Notes: generated by a model not told the origin, from the sequence alone. A stretch of DNA of 64,000 bases from Hermatobates lingyangjiaoensis (GCA_026182355.1 JAPFBL010000225.1:372001-436000); one strand, 5' to 3'; shown: positions 20,600 to 31,262, counted from the first letter of the stretch. A program made the numbers and translations.

Positions 20600-21753
20600 T
20601 CTAGATTACTAGAAGCTCAATATAGGTTTTTGGTTTCATCCGTAATCAGGAAAATAAATTGAGAAGACTTAGCACTCTGATGTAGAGACGGTTGGAAACT
20701 TATGGAAGCCCTTTGGTTGCATTCCGAACTCCTCATTTCACCTTCCGGATGACGAGGGACTTTCAAATACCGTAGCGAGTTTTTGTGTACATAAACGTTA
20801 AAACGGTGTTTATACACCGCGAAAACTGGCGTAGAAATACAAAATAACTGGTCTACAACAGAGTCTTCTACCAAAGACCAGTATTTGGGTTGAATGATGT
20901 TAGTCCAATACTGAATAGCTTACTGTGGTTTAGACTTGTGATTTTGCTTTGTTTCATAGATTATGTCTGAATAGATCTTTCCTGAAGTTTTGTTGTTTCT
21001 ATCCTTGGCTAGATGATGTTAAAGAGCTTCCACGCAAAAAAGTGATGATTTTTCTTTGTCATAATTGTGCGGTATTGCAGAAAGCCTAATGTATACCATA
21101 TTATGCAAAACAGATTTAGATGTTGAGTTAGTTGGTCGTGCTTAATTTTTAAGTGGATCGGATCTTGAGTGATCTCGTGATCTGACGTATTCTGGTTCTT
21201 CACATAACTCGAACTTCGCAGTTAAAAATATTGCGTATCCTCGACCTTCGAGGGCGTTTATTGGAAGATTTATTCGCGGTGATTTGACTGGGAGTCGGGA
21301 GCTCTTATGTTCTAGGACAAGGCAAACATTTAGGAGTGGGAGCACCGGGATGGAGTTCTGAGGATCTGCTTCCTCGCATTGGGCGATTATCCCATGGAGG
21401 GGGGATATCTTCAGAAGTGAATCCTCCAGGTGTTTACACTGACTTTGGAGCACAAACTTTTTGCGGCAGTATAACCTCTTGTTTTTATTGTGTTCTTAAT
21501 GTTTGTGTTGTCTAAATTAAAGTTTATGTTTGTTGTTTATTGAATGATGGCTAAGGCACAAAATTTTTTGTTTTTTTTATTAAGTCATACTTTTGTAGTG
21601 ACAATGTATTAAATATTGCTTTTTTTGAACTACATAAACTGCAATTGTCACAATGAATATATAGTATTATTGCTGAGGAATTTATTTCTTGGTGATTTAA
21701 CCTTCGAAAAAATACTATCTTTTTACATAATAACACTGATGTAATTGTTGTAG
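20600..21753. other. Spacer before exon 17
   Basis: A slightly GC-richer stretch at 20620-21470 has minus-strand open frames at 20617-20874 and 21142-21453. Neither shows a domain I recognise, and both may be transposon-derived. No RNA gene is seen. Confidence 0.4.
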
Positions 21754-21944
21754 AGACGCAGAAGGAGTTCGTATGCTGCACTTGTGGTCGGAGTTACAGC
21801 TACAAGTGGAACCTGACAGCTCACCAGAAGTACGAGTGCAACAAGGAGCCGCAGTTTGCCTGCCCCGTCTGTCCCTACAGAGCTCGGCATAAGTCTCGCC
21901 TGCAAGCTCATACGATCCTCAAACATTCTCAATTTCGTTTATGA
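21754..21944 (+). CDS. lola: lola-type zinc-finger terminal exon 17
   Basis: Acceptor TTGTTGTAG ends at 21753; AG-ACG-CAG-AAG opens 62 codons. Finger 1: CCTCGRSY, where the residue after the first ligand is also Cys; helix SYKWNLTAH; QKYEC. Linker NKEPQFA. Finger 2: CPVCPYRARHK, SRLQAH, TILKH, with Arg-His instead of Lys-Gln. The start (GAGGTG or GAGACG type) and upstream AACACTGATGT link it to exons 13 and 15. AATAAA at 22092-22097. Confidence 0.9.
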
Positions 21945-23405
21945 TTCCATTCTTCTTCGACTAATCTTCAATTTGAATCAGATAATCAAGCGACTGGTAT
22001 CATGGTGACATGTTAATTTAGATTACTGTTAATAACTCCAAGTAGTCGAGTCATGGAATGGCAAGTCGAATGTTATTGGTATCCATTCTCTAATAAATCT
22101 CATTCTCTATCATGCATTCAGGCCTTAAATTATCCTAGATTCACTTTTTAATCACCTGTACTATAACTTAAAATTTTGAGATATTGAAACTTTTCATTCA
22201 CTTGAATGATATTTTCTATTAGTTTACTCGATTATAAAACTTGTCAATAGTCCATTAAAGCAGTGATTGTTTTTTTAGAGTTTTTTTTTGTTGTGAACAA
22301 TTAGTAATTATTTCAATAAATATTTTCTTTATCTTGTTATTTTTTATCATTTTCAATTATTATAACAATGAATATTATATATTTATATTGATATTTTTAA
22401 ATATTAAGCCGCATAGTTATCGTATAGTGAACAGCCGCTTTGGCTGGATCTTACCACTTGGGTTACTAGTTGGGTTTGTTGCTCCGTTTCAATTCTTGTG
22501 TTATATATAGTTTGATAATCCAATCAATCCAAACAACAAAACAATTTGTGTTTTGTATTTAAAACATGTTTATAATTGTTCATGATAGTTTTGGAGTTAC
22601 TAGTAGAAGGTGCTGTAATCCTTTTTTAATATATATTTAATATTCCAAAATTTCCGTACAAATCCAACTTTCCAAACGATATCACACTATTGAAAGGCTT
22701 CATGTTCTTTTCAAGTGGAGCTAACCCATGAACTATATTCTTTTCAAGTGTTGATAGTTAGTTGTGCATCTATATTGGTGAACCCTATATCAGAAATGAA
22801 GATTTCTACTGTTAATTGGTGCCCTACTGAGATGATTATAATTAGAAATACTTTTTTTCAGGTCCTGTAAAAATCCGATCACTTTTATAAAATTAACATA
22901 TTTGATAACGAATATTTTTTTGAAATTATTTTATTACCTGCTAATAATGCCGATAGGAGACAATGTATATAGTATATTAGAAATAGGTAAAACCGTCATA
23001 CATCGTAAGATGATCTAATGTATCATCACCGAGTATTTATACTCACCGTATATGTATGGTGAGTATCAATGATCAAACCACAATAAGAAATGGGAAAATA
23101 ATACTTAGATCTTTCAACCGTAACAAGCGGTCTTCGTCATAGTCAAAAACCCAACTGACATGCTTGTCGTATGATCATTGATTGTTATTTCACATATACA
23201 CGTGAAATAACAATCAATGATCAAACCCAATGGAATTTTTTTTTAGTTGGGTTTTTGACTCTGACGAAGACCGCTTGTTACGATTGAAAGATCTTAGTCG
23301 TGTTTTCCCATTTCTTATTATGGTTTGATCATTGATATATTTGTATATCTTCAAACCAGAACAAGAAATGGAAAGAAAAACTAAGGTCCAACTCAGTTGA
23401 GTTTG
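21945..23405. other. Spacer with hammerhead-bearing repeats
   Basis: From about 23040 to 23580 there are several copies, in both orientations, of the TGATCAAACCACAATAAGAA unit that carries GACCG-type hammerhead motifs. The copy at 23112-23140 (minus) has a changed first core base (AUGACGA). CTTTTTTTCAG at 22851-22861 followed by GT-CCT-GTA resembles an acceptor but stops after nine codons. Confidence 0.5.
23257..23299 (+). ncRNA. Hammerhead-like ribozyme motif, GACCG type
   Basis: GACU/AGUC stem I, CUGACGA, stem II GACCG/CGAUU (one mismatch), GAA, AGAUCU, U. The core is intact, but stem II is weakened relative to the copy at 20454. Confidence 0.55.
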
Positions 23406-23448
23406 GACACTGACGAAGACCGCTTGTTACAGTTGAAAGATCTTAGTC
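23406..23448 (+). ncRNA. Hammerhead-like ribozyme motif, GACCG type
   Basis: CUGACGA, stem II GACCG/CAGUU with one mismatch, GAA, AGAUCU, U, AGUC. Stem I begins with an A-A mismatch (GACA/AGUC). It is a probably decaying copy within the same repeat cluster. Confidence 0.5.
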
Positions 23449-23873
23449 TTTCTTTCCCATTTCTTATTGTGGTTTGATCATTGATTGTTATTTCACGTGT
23501 TTATGTGAAATCTTTTTATGGTGAGTATATACGGTATATACGGTGAGTATATGTATGTATACTCACCGAGTAGGTTTGTTGCGATCGAAGATGGACAACT
23601 TAGTAACAAAATAATTTTGTCATGCAAAAATGTTAAATCAAAGCAAAAATTTTAACTATTTGAAAATTAGAAAGGTGTGAAATACAAAATTTCAGTTTTT
23701 TCCCAGTCGACACATCGTTGTTCAGTGGTAAGAAGTGGTATCACATATATGTTGATATCAGTATAATTGTCTAGTGACCTGCTGTTTGATAAACATCATT
23801 ACCATTCCTTAATTATTAATAAATATTTAGTTATTAATAAAATTACTCTTTACTCAGAGTATAACTTTTGTAG

Positions 23874-24073
23874 GTTCTGGAAAACAGTTCATTTGTATGC
23901 AGTGTGGTAGAGGTTACGGATATAAGGGCAGCCTGACTTACCACCAGAGGAACGAGTGCAATAGGGAACCATCACTGGCTTGTCCGTACTGTCCGTATAA
24001 GGCCCATAGGAAGCACCGTCTCTCCGTACACATTGGTGTCAAGCATGGCTATTCAGAGCCACATCGCTTTTGA
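23874..24073 (+). CDS. lola: lola-type zinc-finger terminal exon 18
   Basis: Acceptor ATAACTTTTGTAG ends at 23873; GT-TCT-GGA-AAA opens 65 codons. Finger 1: CMQCGRGY, GYKGSLTYH, QRNEC, where Asn replaces Tyr. The linker NREPSLA departs from the KEPQF rule. Finger 2: CPYCPYKAHRK, HRLSVH, IGVKH. The tail is GYSEPHRF. It is nearly identical to exon 19, differing mainly in the finger 2 helix. AATAAA at 24127-24132. There is no upstream in-frame ATG, so it is easily missed. Confidence 0.9.
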
Positions 24074-25937
24074 TTACAATATTAACTCACTTTAATATAT
24101 TATTTATTTATTTTTATATTGACAGTAATAAATGTTATTATTGATGTCATGATGTTGTCTGTTATCCTGAAAATCTTTAAAAACAGCTGCACTTAGCCTA
24201 TTTGTACTCATGGACTACCAGAAAATTGTCATTTAATCTATTAACCTCTAAACCATATAAAACCTCTATACGTACCTGCATATTTTAAAAATAAAAAAAA
24301 ATTGTAGAGAAGAAAAAATGTAACAGTTTAATATTCATAACATATATCTTTCTAAGACTGCTAGATAATTTCTGAATGAAGCTTTCAAATGGACATCCTT
24401 TTTTTTTTCAGTGGCAGATTTGTGTCACTTCTGCTGAGCACATTTTCTCTTTATGGCGATGGATGTTGAAATATCGATATAACTTTAGTTCTGTACTTTG
24501 TCAGATCCTTTATCAGATGTATATGATATGGTTTATAGACTTTCTATATTCTGGTCTATATTAAAAGAAATAGAAAGAATAGGTGAAAAAAGAAATAAAG
24601 AATTTTACTGTTTGCTTCTCGATCATTTACCTTGTTGCCTGATGATGACGTAATGTGGAGGTGAGTTTTTTTTTGTAGTTTCTTGGTATACTGCGAAAAA
24701 AAATTTCGTATTATTCTGTTATTTGATGTATGCTTGGGAGAGTCAATAAGTTACGACAATAATGTTTTATTTGGAAAACAAATTGAGAAATTACAACTAT
24801 TTCTCAACATAATTTCCATTTGTATAAAAGGAATCTTGTACAAACATGCGGTCCCCACAGCTCTAATCCTCCTCAAGAACGCTAAAACAGACCTTTTTGT
24901 GACGCCTCTACCTTGAAGTTAGACTCTCTTTAGACCTGATTTTAACTTTTGAGGACAGAAAAAATTCAAAATTCTGAGGATGCAAGATAAAGGGGAATGT
25001 TGGAAGATTTTCCTGCTAAATTCCGGAAAATATTTTCGGTATAGACACGACTTGTGTGCTAGAGCATTATCATAGTAAAAAAGAGCATGACGTTGAAATT
25101 TCTCTGGACGTTTTTTTAGCGATTTCGGTCCTCAGTTTCTCAAGGAGTACACCATCGTTCCATAGTTATAGTAAGCGGTGTCAGGGCATTGATTTTTCAT
25201 GTAGTTTACTAGATTGTCACTTCATTATTTCAGAAAATTTCCAAAACATTTCCTGCCGACCTGTTAGCTTTGAATTTGATTGGTCCGCTGGAACCCGGAG
25301 TAGCCACTGCTTGGTTTAAAACTTAAACTTGGGGTCACCATCTTAGATCCAGTTCTCATCTCCGTAACAATGAAATTGTAATACTTGTCTAAATCAGCTT
25401 CCACATAACTGAGAGTGAGAATATTTCTTTAGTCAATAATAATATTTATTTCATTATATTCCGATAGTTTCACTACACTATAGTTAGTAATGTAATGGAA
25501 ATAACTGCTGTCTAAAATCAAATTGGTCCAAAAAAAAAATGTGGAAATTGCATCCGATGATGCAATATTTTCTAAAGATAATAGGTCAAGTATACACTGT
25601 GTGACCCACTTTTGGTCGTGATTGCCCACAAACGTTAAATTCCCCACAACGCACAATTCCTGTTGGTATTTACCTGATGCATCGAAATCGAATAAAGACG
25701 TGACCAGTCAAAAATTGTTCGGAATTACATACTTTCGCTTATTACATGCATGGTTATCTAAGATATAGTGTCACATACTACTGTTATAAGTATAACTATA
25801 TAGTGGACTGCTGTCTGATGGAATCGCTATTACTCGAAATAACTTGTAGCTTAATGTGTATAATCATTACCTTTTCTAAATAGTGATTCAATATTTGTTA
25901 AATGTATTACTCTTTACTCAGAATTTTACTTTTGTAG
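24074..25937. other. Spacer between exons 18 and 19
   Basis: TTTTTTTTTCAG at 24400-24411 is followed in the array phase by TG-GCA-GAT-TTG-TGT-CAC-TTC-TGC and a stop, giving a lone Cys-x2-Cys; it may be a dead exon. The region 24680-25640 has open frames on both strands without a confident domain; the minus strand may be a decayed transposase. The last 150 bases resemble the upstream region of exon 18. Confidence 0.45.
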
Positions 25938-26137
25938 GTTCTACAAAAAGATTCATTTGTATGCAGTGTGGTAGAGGTTACGGATATAAGGGCAACCTGA
26001 CTTACCACCAGAGGAACGAGTGCAATAGGGAACCATCTCTGGCTTGTCCGTACTGTCCGTATAAGGCCCATAGGAAGTACCGTCTCACAGAACACATTGG
26101 TGTCAAGCATGGCTATTCAGAGCCACATCTCTTTTGA
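25938..26137 (+). CDS. lola: lola-type zinc-finger terminal exon 19
   Basis: Acceptor TTTTACTTTTGTAG ends at 25937; GT-TCT-ACA-AAA opens 65 codons. Finger 1: CMQCGRGY, GYKGNLTYH, QRNEC. Linker NREPSLA. Finger 2: CPYCPYKAHRK, YRLTEH, IGVKH. The tail is GYSEPHLF. Against exon 18 most changes fall at His/Tyr and Ser-Val/Thr-Glu in the second helix. Upstream ATTACTCTTTACTCAGA is shared with exon 18, confirming a recent tandem copy. AATAAA at 26190-26195. Confidence 0.92.
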
Positions 26138-26580
26138 TTACAATATCTACCGACTTCAATACATTCATTATGTATTTTTGTTTGACTGTAATAAATATTA
26201 GTGTTGATCAGTTCATGTCTTTTATTGTGAAAAGCCTTCCAAACAAATAACTGTTTTTTTTTTTGGATCTTTGTTCTTAGAAGTGATATTTCATATAAAA
26301 TAAGTTATTTGGCTCTTAGATTTTACTACCTAAATTGTACAACATTAAGTAATATTACTCTTGTATGTAGGCTTCTATTTCCCTTTTATTATCACCATGT
26401 CTTCTGAGTTGTTCGTCCCCTTTTTGTTGATTTGTATGGTCGATTTTTTAACTTCCTTTTCCTGATCATTGGAAATCTATTTAGTAGGCCATGGTATTAA
26501 AGATAGTAATTTTTATTATTTTCTAAATGACGAAGTAAGTTTTTAAAAGAATTACGGTGTCTAGCTCGGTGACTTCTATA
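26138..26580. other. Spacer after exon 19
   Basis: AT-rich; nothing recognised beyond the exon 19 poly(A) signal. Confidence 0.5.
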
Positions 26581-26752
26581 ACACAGTCATGTCTAGCCCA
26601 CGTATGAAGCACACAAATCATCAGGTAGGCAACACAACCTGTGTTGTATGACACAGCCATGTCTAGCCCACGTATGAAGCATACAGATCATCAGGCAGGC
26701 AACACAACCTGCGTTGTATGACACAACCATGTCTAGCCCACATATGAAACAC
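26581..26752. repeat. Short tandem array, unit about 70 bases
   Basis: ACACAGTCATGTCTAGCCCA, then CGTATGAAGC, ATCATCAGGTAGGC and AACACAACCTG, repeats 2.6 times (starts near 26581, 26652 and 26721) with about 5 percent divergence by eye. No coding role is seen. Confidence 0.8.
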
Positions 26753-27149
26753 TTTAAGTTTTTAGTATGTGCTTTTAGAACTTTAAGTTTTCATATCTAG
26801 GATTTACCCTGATAGCTGATGGGCCAGTATTATTGTGTTGTAATCTAAAAATTAAGTTCACTGATGGTGAGTACTCTAGAAAATTCAAGAACTTTGCTTA
26901 AACAACGTGTCCTGTGTTCCTTGTTCACTTGTTCAAGGTGAAAAACCAGCCAATATAAACTGTAGACTATAGAATGGCTAAAGCACATGGTACAGTATTT
27001 AAAATAAGTTGTAGGAATCACAGAAATTTTTACGAGTGGGTAGAAGAGTTCATACTTTTCGTGACTCAGTTGCTGACAAACACTGTTCTCGACGGTCAGT
27101 TGACATTTGTAATTATTTGAAAGTTGAATTGGTTTAAGGAGTTAAGCAA

Positions 27150-27735
27150 ACAGACTGATGATAGCGAGCGAGCACATTGCAAAAGGAGCGAGAGGGTGGG
27201 TGAGCACTTCGTTAACAACATTTAACTTGTGAAGAAACGTCGATTCAGTTTTACATGCCTGAATCAAAAAGGCAAAACATGGAGTGGAAACATACCAGCT
27301 CACCGAACGTGTTTTTGGATGCAGAAAAGTGGATTTTATGTGAATATCTCGAAGAATAGAGTACAATTATCAGCCACTACTACTCAGATATGATTTTGAA
27401 CAAGGTGAAGCCAATTGTGAGAAAGAAACATCGTGGATCTTAGAGGAAAGATGTGATTCTCTTCAGACTATTCAACAAGCCCATGAAACCATCGGTGAAC
27501 TAGTCTGAGAAGTACTGCCTCATCCCCATTGCAGTACCGATTTAGCATGTGATTTCCATTAGCTTTCCAATGAGTGAGGAGGTCTAAAATAACGAATTTT
27601 AGGAGGTCAAAATCATTGTGGAAAATTGACTCAACACCAACATAACGAGTTGTTTGGAAGCGGTATATAAACGTTGGCAACCCGTTGGAACAAGTACATA
27701 GGAAAGGTCCTGTATTCCAACAATAAAGGTTTTTT
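27150..27735 (+). pseudogene. Mariner-type transposase relic
   Basis: In the frame starting at 27254, translation gives PESKRQNMEWKHTSSP, then STIISHYYSDM and LNKVKPIVRKKHRGS, and further on EAVYKRWQPV. These match the conserved blocks of mariner (Tc1/mariner, DD34D) transposases in order. The catalytic middle block (DNARPH and PYSPDLAPSD) is not readable, several stops and frame changes are present, and I could not place the terminal repeats. A dead copy with no function. Confidence 0.72.
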
Positions 27736-28317
27736 TTCTGATCTATTTGATCCTTTAATATTGAATGACCTTCGCACGTGTTGTGAGTATTTTTGGACTT
27801 GTGGTGTATTTAGAACTACTGGACCGCTCATTAAGTGTTCATTGATTGAAATGTTTTATTGTTTAAATATGGGGTGGTTTTTTTCTTTGGTTAAACACAT
27901 AAAATCGTGAGATAAGGAATCATATTGAGTATAAGATAATCATCTTTAGGCAAAGTTGTTTACGATTTCATAGACTGCCCATAGCCTCTCTGTATTTATT
28001 GATTTGATTGCATTTTAGTTTTGCGTTTTTATTATTTCTAAACAGTATACAGGATGGCTGGTGCTAGATCGCATAATAACGTTGCAGTGAGCACTCTGCG
28101 ACCTATTACTTATAATTGAGAAAATATTATGCTCTTTTCAATTTAATTGAATATTAATATTTTAGTTCGAATGATAAACTTCACGTTTTAACTGATTTGA
28201 TTGAATTTTTGAAGTTTTCCTTTCCTTTGCTGGAGGAAAGGTATAGAAACCTTTTATTTCAATCAAAATTTAATTGTTCTTTCTGAATTTTATTTACAAA
28301 ACTATGTTACTTTCCAG
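27736..28317. other. Spacer before exon 20
   Basis: Nothing recognised apart from the acceptor region. The open frame at 27674-27910 lies at the transposon relic and is not supported. Confidence 0.5.
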
Positions 28318-28511
28318 GAGTTACAACGAAGTTTCCGTGTCATATTTGTAAAAGAAGTTATACTTACAAAAAGAACTTGATTTCTCACCAAAAGTACGAG
28401 TGCCAGAAGGAGCCCCAGTTTTGTTGTTCCCTGTGTCCTTACAGAGCGAAAAAGAAGTCTAGCATCAATGCCCACTTTGCCATCAAACATACCTTTCTAT
28501 ATAGAGAGTAA
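28318..28511 (+). CDS. lola: lola-type zinc-finger terminal exon 20
   Basis: Acceptor TTACTTTCCAG ends at 28317; GA completes the split codon, then GTT-ACA-ACG-AAG; 63 codons. Finger 1: CHICKRSY, TYKKNLISH, QKYEC, with Lys for the usual Gly. Linker QKEPQFC, Gln for Asn/Gly. Finger 2: CSLCPYRAKKK, SSINAH, FAIKH. The tail is TFLYRE. Paired with exon 21 (same CHIC start, same linker). AATAAA at 28533-28538, 21 bases past the stop. Confidence 0.9.
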
Positions 28512-28681
28512 TTTAATTCAAAGTTTCTTGTAAATAAAGCTTTGTTTGTTTTCTTTATTTATTCTAATACTTCATATATTAACAATAAATCCCTCCCAAT
28601 CGCACAAGTCTTATACTATAGCTGTAGGGTAAAAAGTTAATGAAATGGTCTCCACATATAAAAATTTATTGGTATAAACAA
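28512..28681. other. Spacer after exon 20
   Basis: Short stretch including the exon 20 poly(A) signal and the left arm of the inverted repeat that surrounds the next motif. Confidence 0.5.
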
Positions 28682-28716
28682 CACGTTTCGAACACGTAGT
28701 GTTCTTCTTCAGGCAT
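28682..28716 (-). ncRNA. Hammerhead-like ribozyme motif, GAACAC type
   Basis: Minus strand: CUGAAGA, A, a perfect six-pair stem II GAACAC/GUGUUC with loop UAC, GAA, ACGUGU, U. Stem I is poor (two pairs). A second, inverted copy at 28765-28800 retains stem II and GAAA but has lost the CUGANGA block. The two copies form an inverted repeat of about 28625-28826. Confidence 0.55.
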
Positions 28717-28826
28717 TAACTAAGGGTGAGTGTCAGTTGTACCACTGACACTCACCCTTAGTTAATTCGAACTACGTGTTCGAAACGCGTTGTTTATACA
28801 TTTCATTAACTTTTTACCCTACAATG

Positions 28827-29420
28827 AGTAAATACCACATAATAAGTGATTGCACTACGTTACAAGTCTTATAATTCCATGTAAGCTTTTACGTCAAGTC
28901 AAAATATGATGAGTAACTTCGCTCCTTTTCTTTTTGCTTTTATTTTTAAAGAAAAGTGTTTTAAATAGACAGACTTTATACTTTTAATTATGTTCTTGAA
29001 CATAAGAAGGAGCTCATAACCTCTGACTTTTCCTCCAATGTTTTGTTATTCGATATTAATAAATGAAAATAGTAAAAACAATCATCAATATGGTTAACAC
29101 ATACAAAATTATAAATAATTATAATATTATAATTATGTTATATTATAAATAATGTTCTTGAATAGTTAACTTTTTTATAGAATATTTTAAAAATGGTGAG
29201 ATTTAAATTATTGAAATCTTTTCTTAAGAAATGATATTACTTTTTATAATAGAGAAGTATTTTTAGTAAAAGTTCTACACTATCATTGTTTTTAGGGAAT
29301 AATGGAAAAATAAATAAACAAACTAATATTCTATTGTTGCTAGTTTATTTGAGAAGTTTATCACTTCTATGTTTTATTGTTCTTTTAGAAACTGCATTTA
29401 CATATCTTGTTCCTTTTCAG
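28827..29420. other. Spacer before exon 21 with long-range inverted arm
   Basis: 29002-29064 is the reverse complement of 29993-30055 with only a few mismatches, so exon 21 sits in the loop. TTGTTTTTAG at 29286-29295 is an acceptor-like site in the wrong frame for the fingers. Confidence 0.6.
29002..29064. repeat. Inverted repeat arm, left of exon 21
   Basis: About 63 bases including CCTCCAATGTTTTGTTATTCG. Its partner is 29993-30055. The pair would form a stem that loops out exon 21 and its acceptor in the pre-mRNA. Confidence 0.8.
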
Positions 29421-29632
29421 GAGTCAGGAAGAAGTTTCCGTGTCATATTTGCCGAAGAAGTTATTCGCACAAAAAACATTTGATTTCTCACCAGAAGTAC
29501 GAGTGTCAGAAGGAGCCTCAGTTTTGCTGTTCCCTGTGTCCTTACAGAGCGAAAAAGAAGTCAAATCTCAACGCTCATGTAGCAGTCAAGCATGCTGAAC
29601 AATTTAAAATGTATATTTCATCATGGCCTTAA
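29421..29632 (+). CDS. lola: lola-type zinc-finger terminal exon 21
   Basis: Acceptor TTGTTCCTTTTCAG ends at 29420; GA-GTC-AGG-AAG opens 69 codons. Finger 1: CHICRRSY, SHKKHLISH, QKYEC. Linker QKEPQFC. Finger 2: CSLCPYRAKKK, SNLNAH, VAVKH. The tail of 13 ends SSWP. The poly(A) signal AATAAA (29634-29639) begins one base after the stop, leaving an extremely short 3' untranslated region. Another open frame runs through the acceptor but in the wrong phase. Exon 21 lies within the loop of a long inverted repeat. Confidence 0.9.
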
Positions 29633-30169
29633 CAATAAAGCTTTCATTATCATAGTTGTTTTCATTGATTGCCCTTAAATCAGAAACGAGAACGTGTCAG
29701 TCTAAGTCAAGTTGTGCTTGTTTTTCTCAGAGCAGATCAAAGAGGGTTATGTTATCAGTAACTGCGTTCCTTTTTTATCTGAAAACCTCATATAAATCTT
29801 TTTGCTACACACTCCTCCAGTAAGAGAATACTATGAACTTAAAAGAGTTACTATTTGTTAGAATCAGACTGTGATAAAGAATTAGGCATTCGACTTATAC
29901 TAGGCTATTCCTCTTTACTGTATACTCTTAGTGTAATTTGTTAATTTTTTTTGTATGTGTTAATCATTTTGATGATTGTTTTTACTTTTTTCATTTATTA
30001 AAATCGAATAACAAAACATTGGAGGAAACGTCAGAGGTTATGAGTTCCTTCTTATTCAGGATCCAATGAAAAAGGTTTGAATACTTACTGGAAGTGGTGC
30101 TGTTGAAGTTTTATGTTCTAAACATTGTGTAGTTTGTTTTTGTTAATACAGTGATGCGCATATGTTTAG
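29633..30169. other. Spacer between exons 21 and 22
   Basis: Holds the exon 21 poly(A) signal, the right inverted arm (29993-30055) and, near the end, two possible acceptors for exon 22. Confidence 0.55.
29993..30055. repeat. Inverted repeat arm, right of exon 21
   Basis: Reverse complement of 29002-29064 (ATCGAATAACAAAACATTGG and on) with about five mismatches. The two arms are 928 bases apart. Confidence 0.8.
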
Positions 30170-30372
30170 GTATATATGTGTGTGGGGATTGTGGTCGAAG
30201 CTATCATCACAAAAAGAACCTGTCCACCCATGTGAAGCACCAGTGCAACATGGAACGTCGCTTCGTCTGCCCGCACTGTCCCTACAAGGCGAAGCAGAAG
30301 GTCCACCTCAGTCGACACTTGCTTTCTAAACACTCTATCGTCTCCACATCTCCTTACATCTCATGCCCCTGA
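30170..30372 (+). CDS. lola: lola-type zinc-finger terminal exon 22
   Basis: Chosen acceptor ATGTTTAG ends at 30169, giving GT-ATA-TAT-GTG, by analogy with exon 23. A second, better pyrimidine-tract acceptor (TTGTTAATACAG, 30151) is in the same phase and would add six codons. 66 codons from the chosen start. Finger 1: CGDCGRSY, HHKKNLSTH, VKHQC, with Gln before the last Cys. Linker NMERRFV. Finger 2: CPHCPYKAKQK, VHLSRH, LLSKH. The tail of 12 is SIVSTSPY-like. AATAAA at 30409-30414. Confidence 0.87.
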
Positions 30373-30579
30373 TCTTTCACTTATGACTGTCACCTTGTGT
30401 CAATTATTAATAAAAAAAAAGTTTTACTTTTATGACGTAAATCTGTTGTTCCTTCTTCCTAAAAAATGATAACTATATGGCGATGATATTGATTCTGATT
30501 GTCATACGCTGGGTCTATACTGACTTGTAAGACATTGGTTTCTAATTCCTGTGATACTGTAATGTTCCCTATGCTTTAG

Positions 30580-30797
30580 GTGTCTTCCCCTGTGCTGCTT
30601 GCGGTCGACGTTACAGAAACAAGAATAACCTAGCTGTTCATATGCAGTTCCAATGCAGTCTCGAGCCTCGCTTCCACTGCCGCTTCTGTCCCTACAAAGC
30701 CAAGCAGAAGGTCCACCTCAAGCTTCACCTGCTCTCTAAACACTCCATCGCTTCCACAGCTCCATTCATTGGAGATTCAATTGGCGCCAAACTTTGA
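30580..30797 (+). CDS. lola: lola-type zinc-finger terminal exon 23
   Basis: Acceptor CTATGCTTTAG ends at 30579; GT-GTC-TTC-CCC opens 71 codons, the longest with exon 2. Finger 1: CAACGRRY, RNKNNLAVH, MQFQC. Linker SLEPRFH. Finger 2: CRFCPYKAKQK, VHLKLH, LLSKH. The tail of 17 starts SIASTAPF and aligns with the exon 22 tail, so 22 and 23 are a tandem pair despite differing finger 1. There is no in-frame ATG upstream. It follows exon 22 by only 207 bases. Confidence 0.88.
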
Positions 30798-31222
30798 AAA
30801 CATATTTTCTTTTCCATATTATTAAGTTCGTTAGGTTTACGTGACTATTTATCCAGCATACTCATACGCATTGTGATGTATTCTAAATTTCTTTCTCTTT
30901 GTTTAGTTTATCAATTATAATTTTTAAACCTGCGATAAACTTTATGTTAATATTAAGACTAAATCAATTCCAACTTTAATACGGTTTACAGCGATCTAGG
31001 TGATTTAAAACCATGTCACTGTACCATCTGTTTCTTTATTTCTTTAGGTTATTAAATCCATTATTATTAGTTGTTGTTTTTATAAACAGCCTTCCTCTCC
31101 CCCCCCCCCCTCGTGTCACCCCGCCCCTATCATCATTGCTAAAGAGTTATCGAATATTATTTATTCATAACCATAACCAAATAGTAGTAATAGTAGTGCT
31201 AATTGTAAAACAATCATGTTGT
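30798..31222. other. Spacer after exon 23
   Basis: Contains a CCCCCCCCCC run at about 31100-31110. No gene is recognised; the open frame at 31013-31318 runs into the hammerhead-like motif and is not coding. Confidence 0.5.
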
Positions 31223-31262
31223 AGCCCTGAAGATGACATAAATATATGTCGAAACGTCGGCA
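31223..31262 (+). ncRNA. Hammerhead-like ribozyme motif, GACAUA type
   Basis: CUGAAGA (31227-31233), U, perfect six-pair stem II GACAUA/UAUGUC with loop AAUA, then GAAAC (31251-31255) and GUCGGC. Stem I and stem III are not clear in a single copy. A solitary copy with no (TA)n beside it. Confidence 0.5.

Noticed and set aside
22851..22895. Acceptor-like site CTTTTTTTCAGGT before a nine-codon frame
   Set aside because: It resembles the start of exon 18 only over a few bases and no finger follows.
24400..24450. Possible dead zinc-finger exon after TTTTTTTTTCAG
   Set aside because: Only a single Cys-x2-Cys is present before a stop; similarity to known exons is too short to call.
24680..25640. 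Minus-strand transposase in the exon 18/19 spacer
   Set aside because: Some translated pieces faintly resemble transposase text, but frames are broken and no diagnostic block could be read with confidence.
29286..29483. Open frame running through the exon 21 acceptor
   Set aside because: It reads exon 21 in a different phase and destroys both fingers; the array phase gives the family protein.
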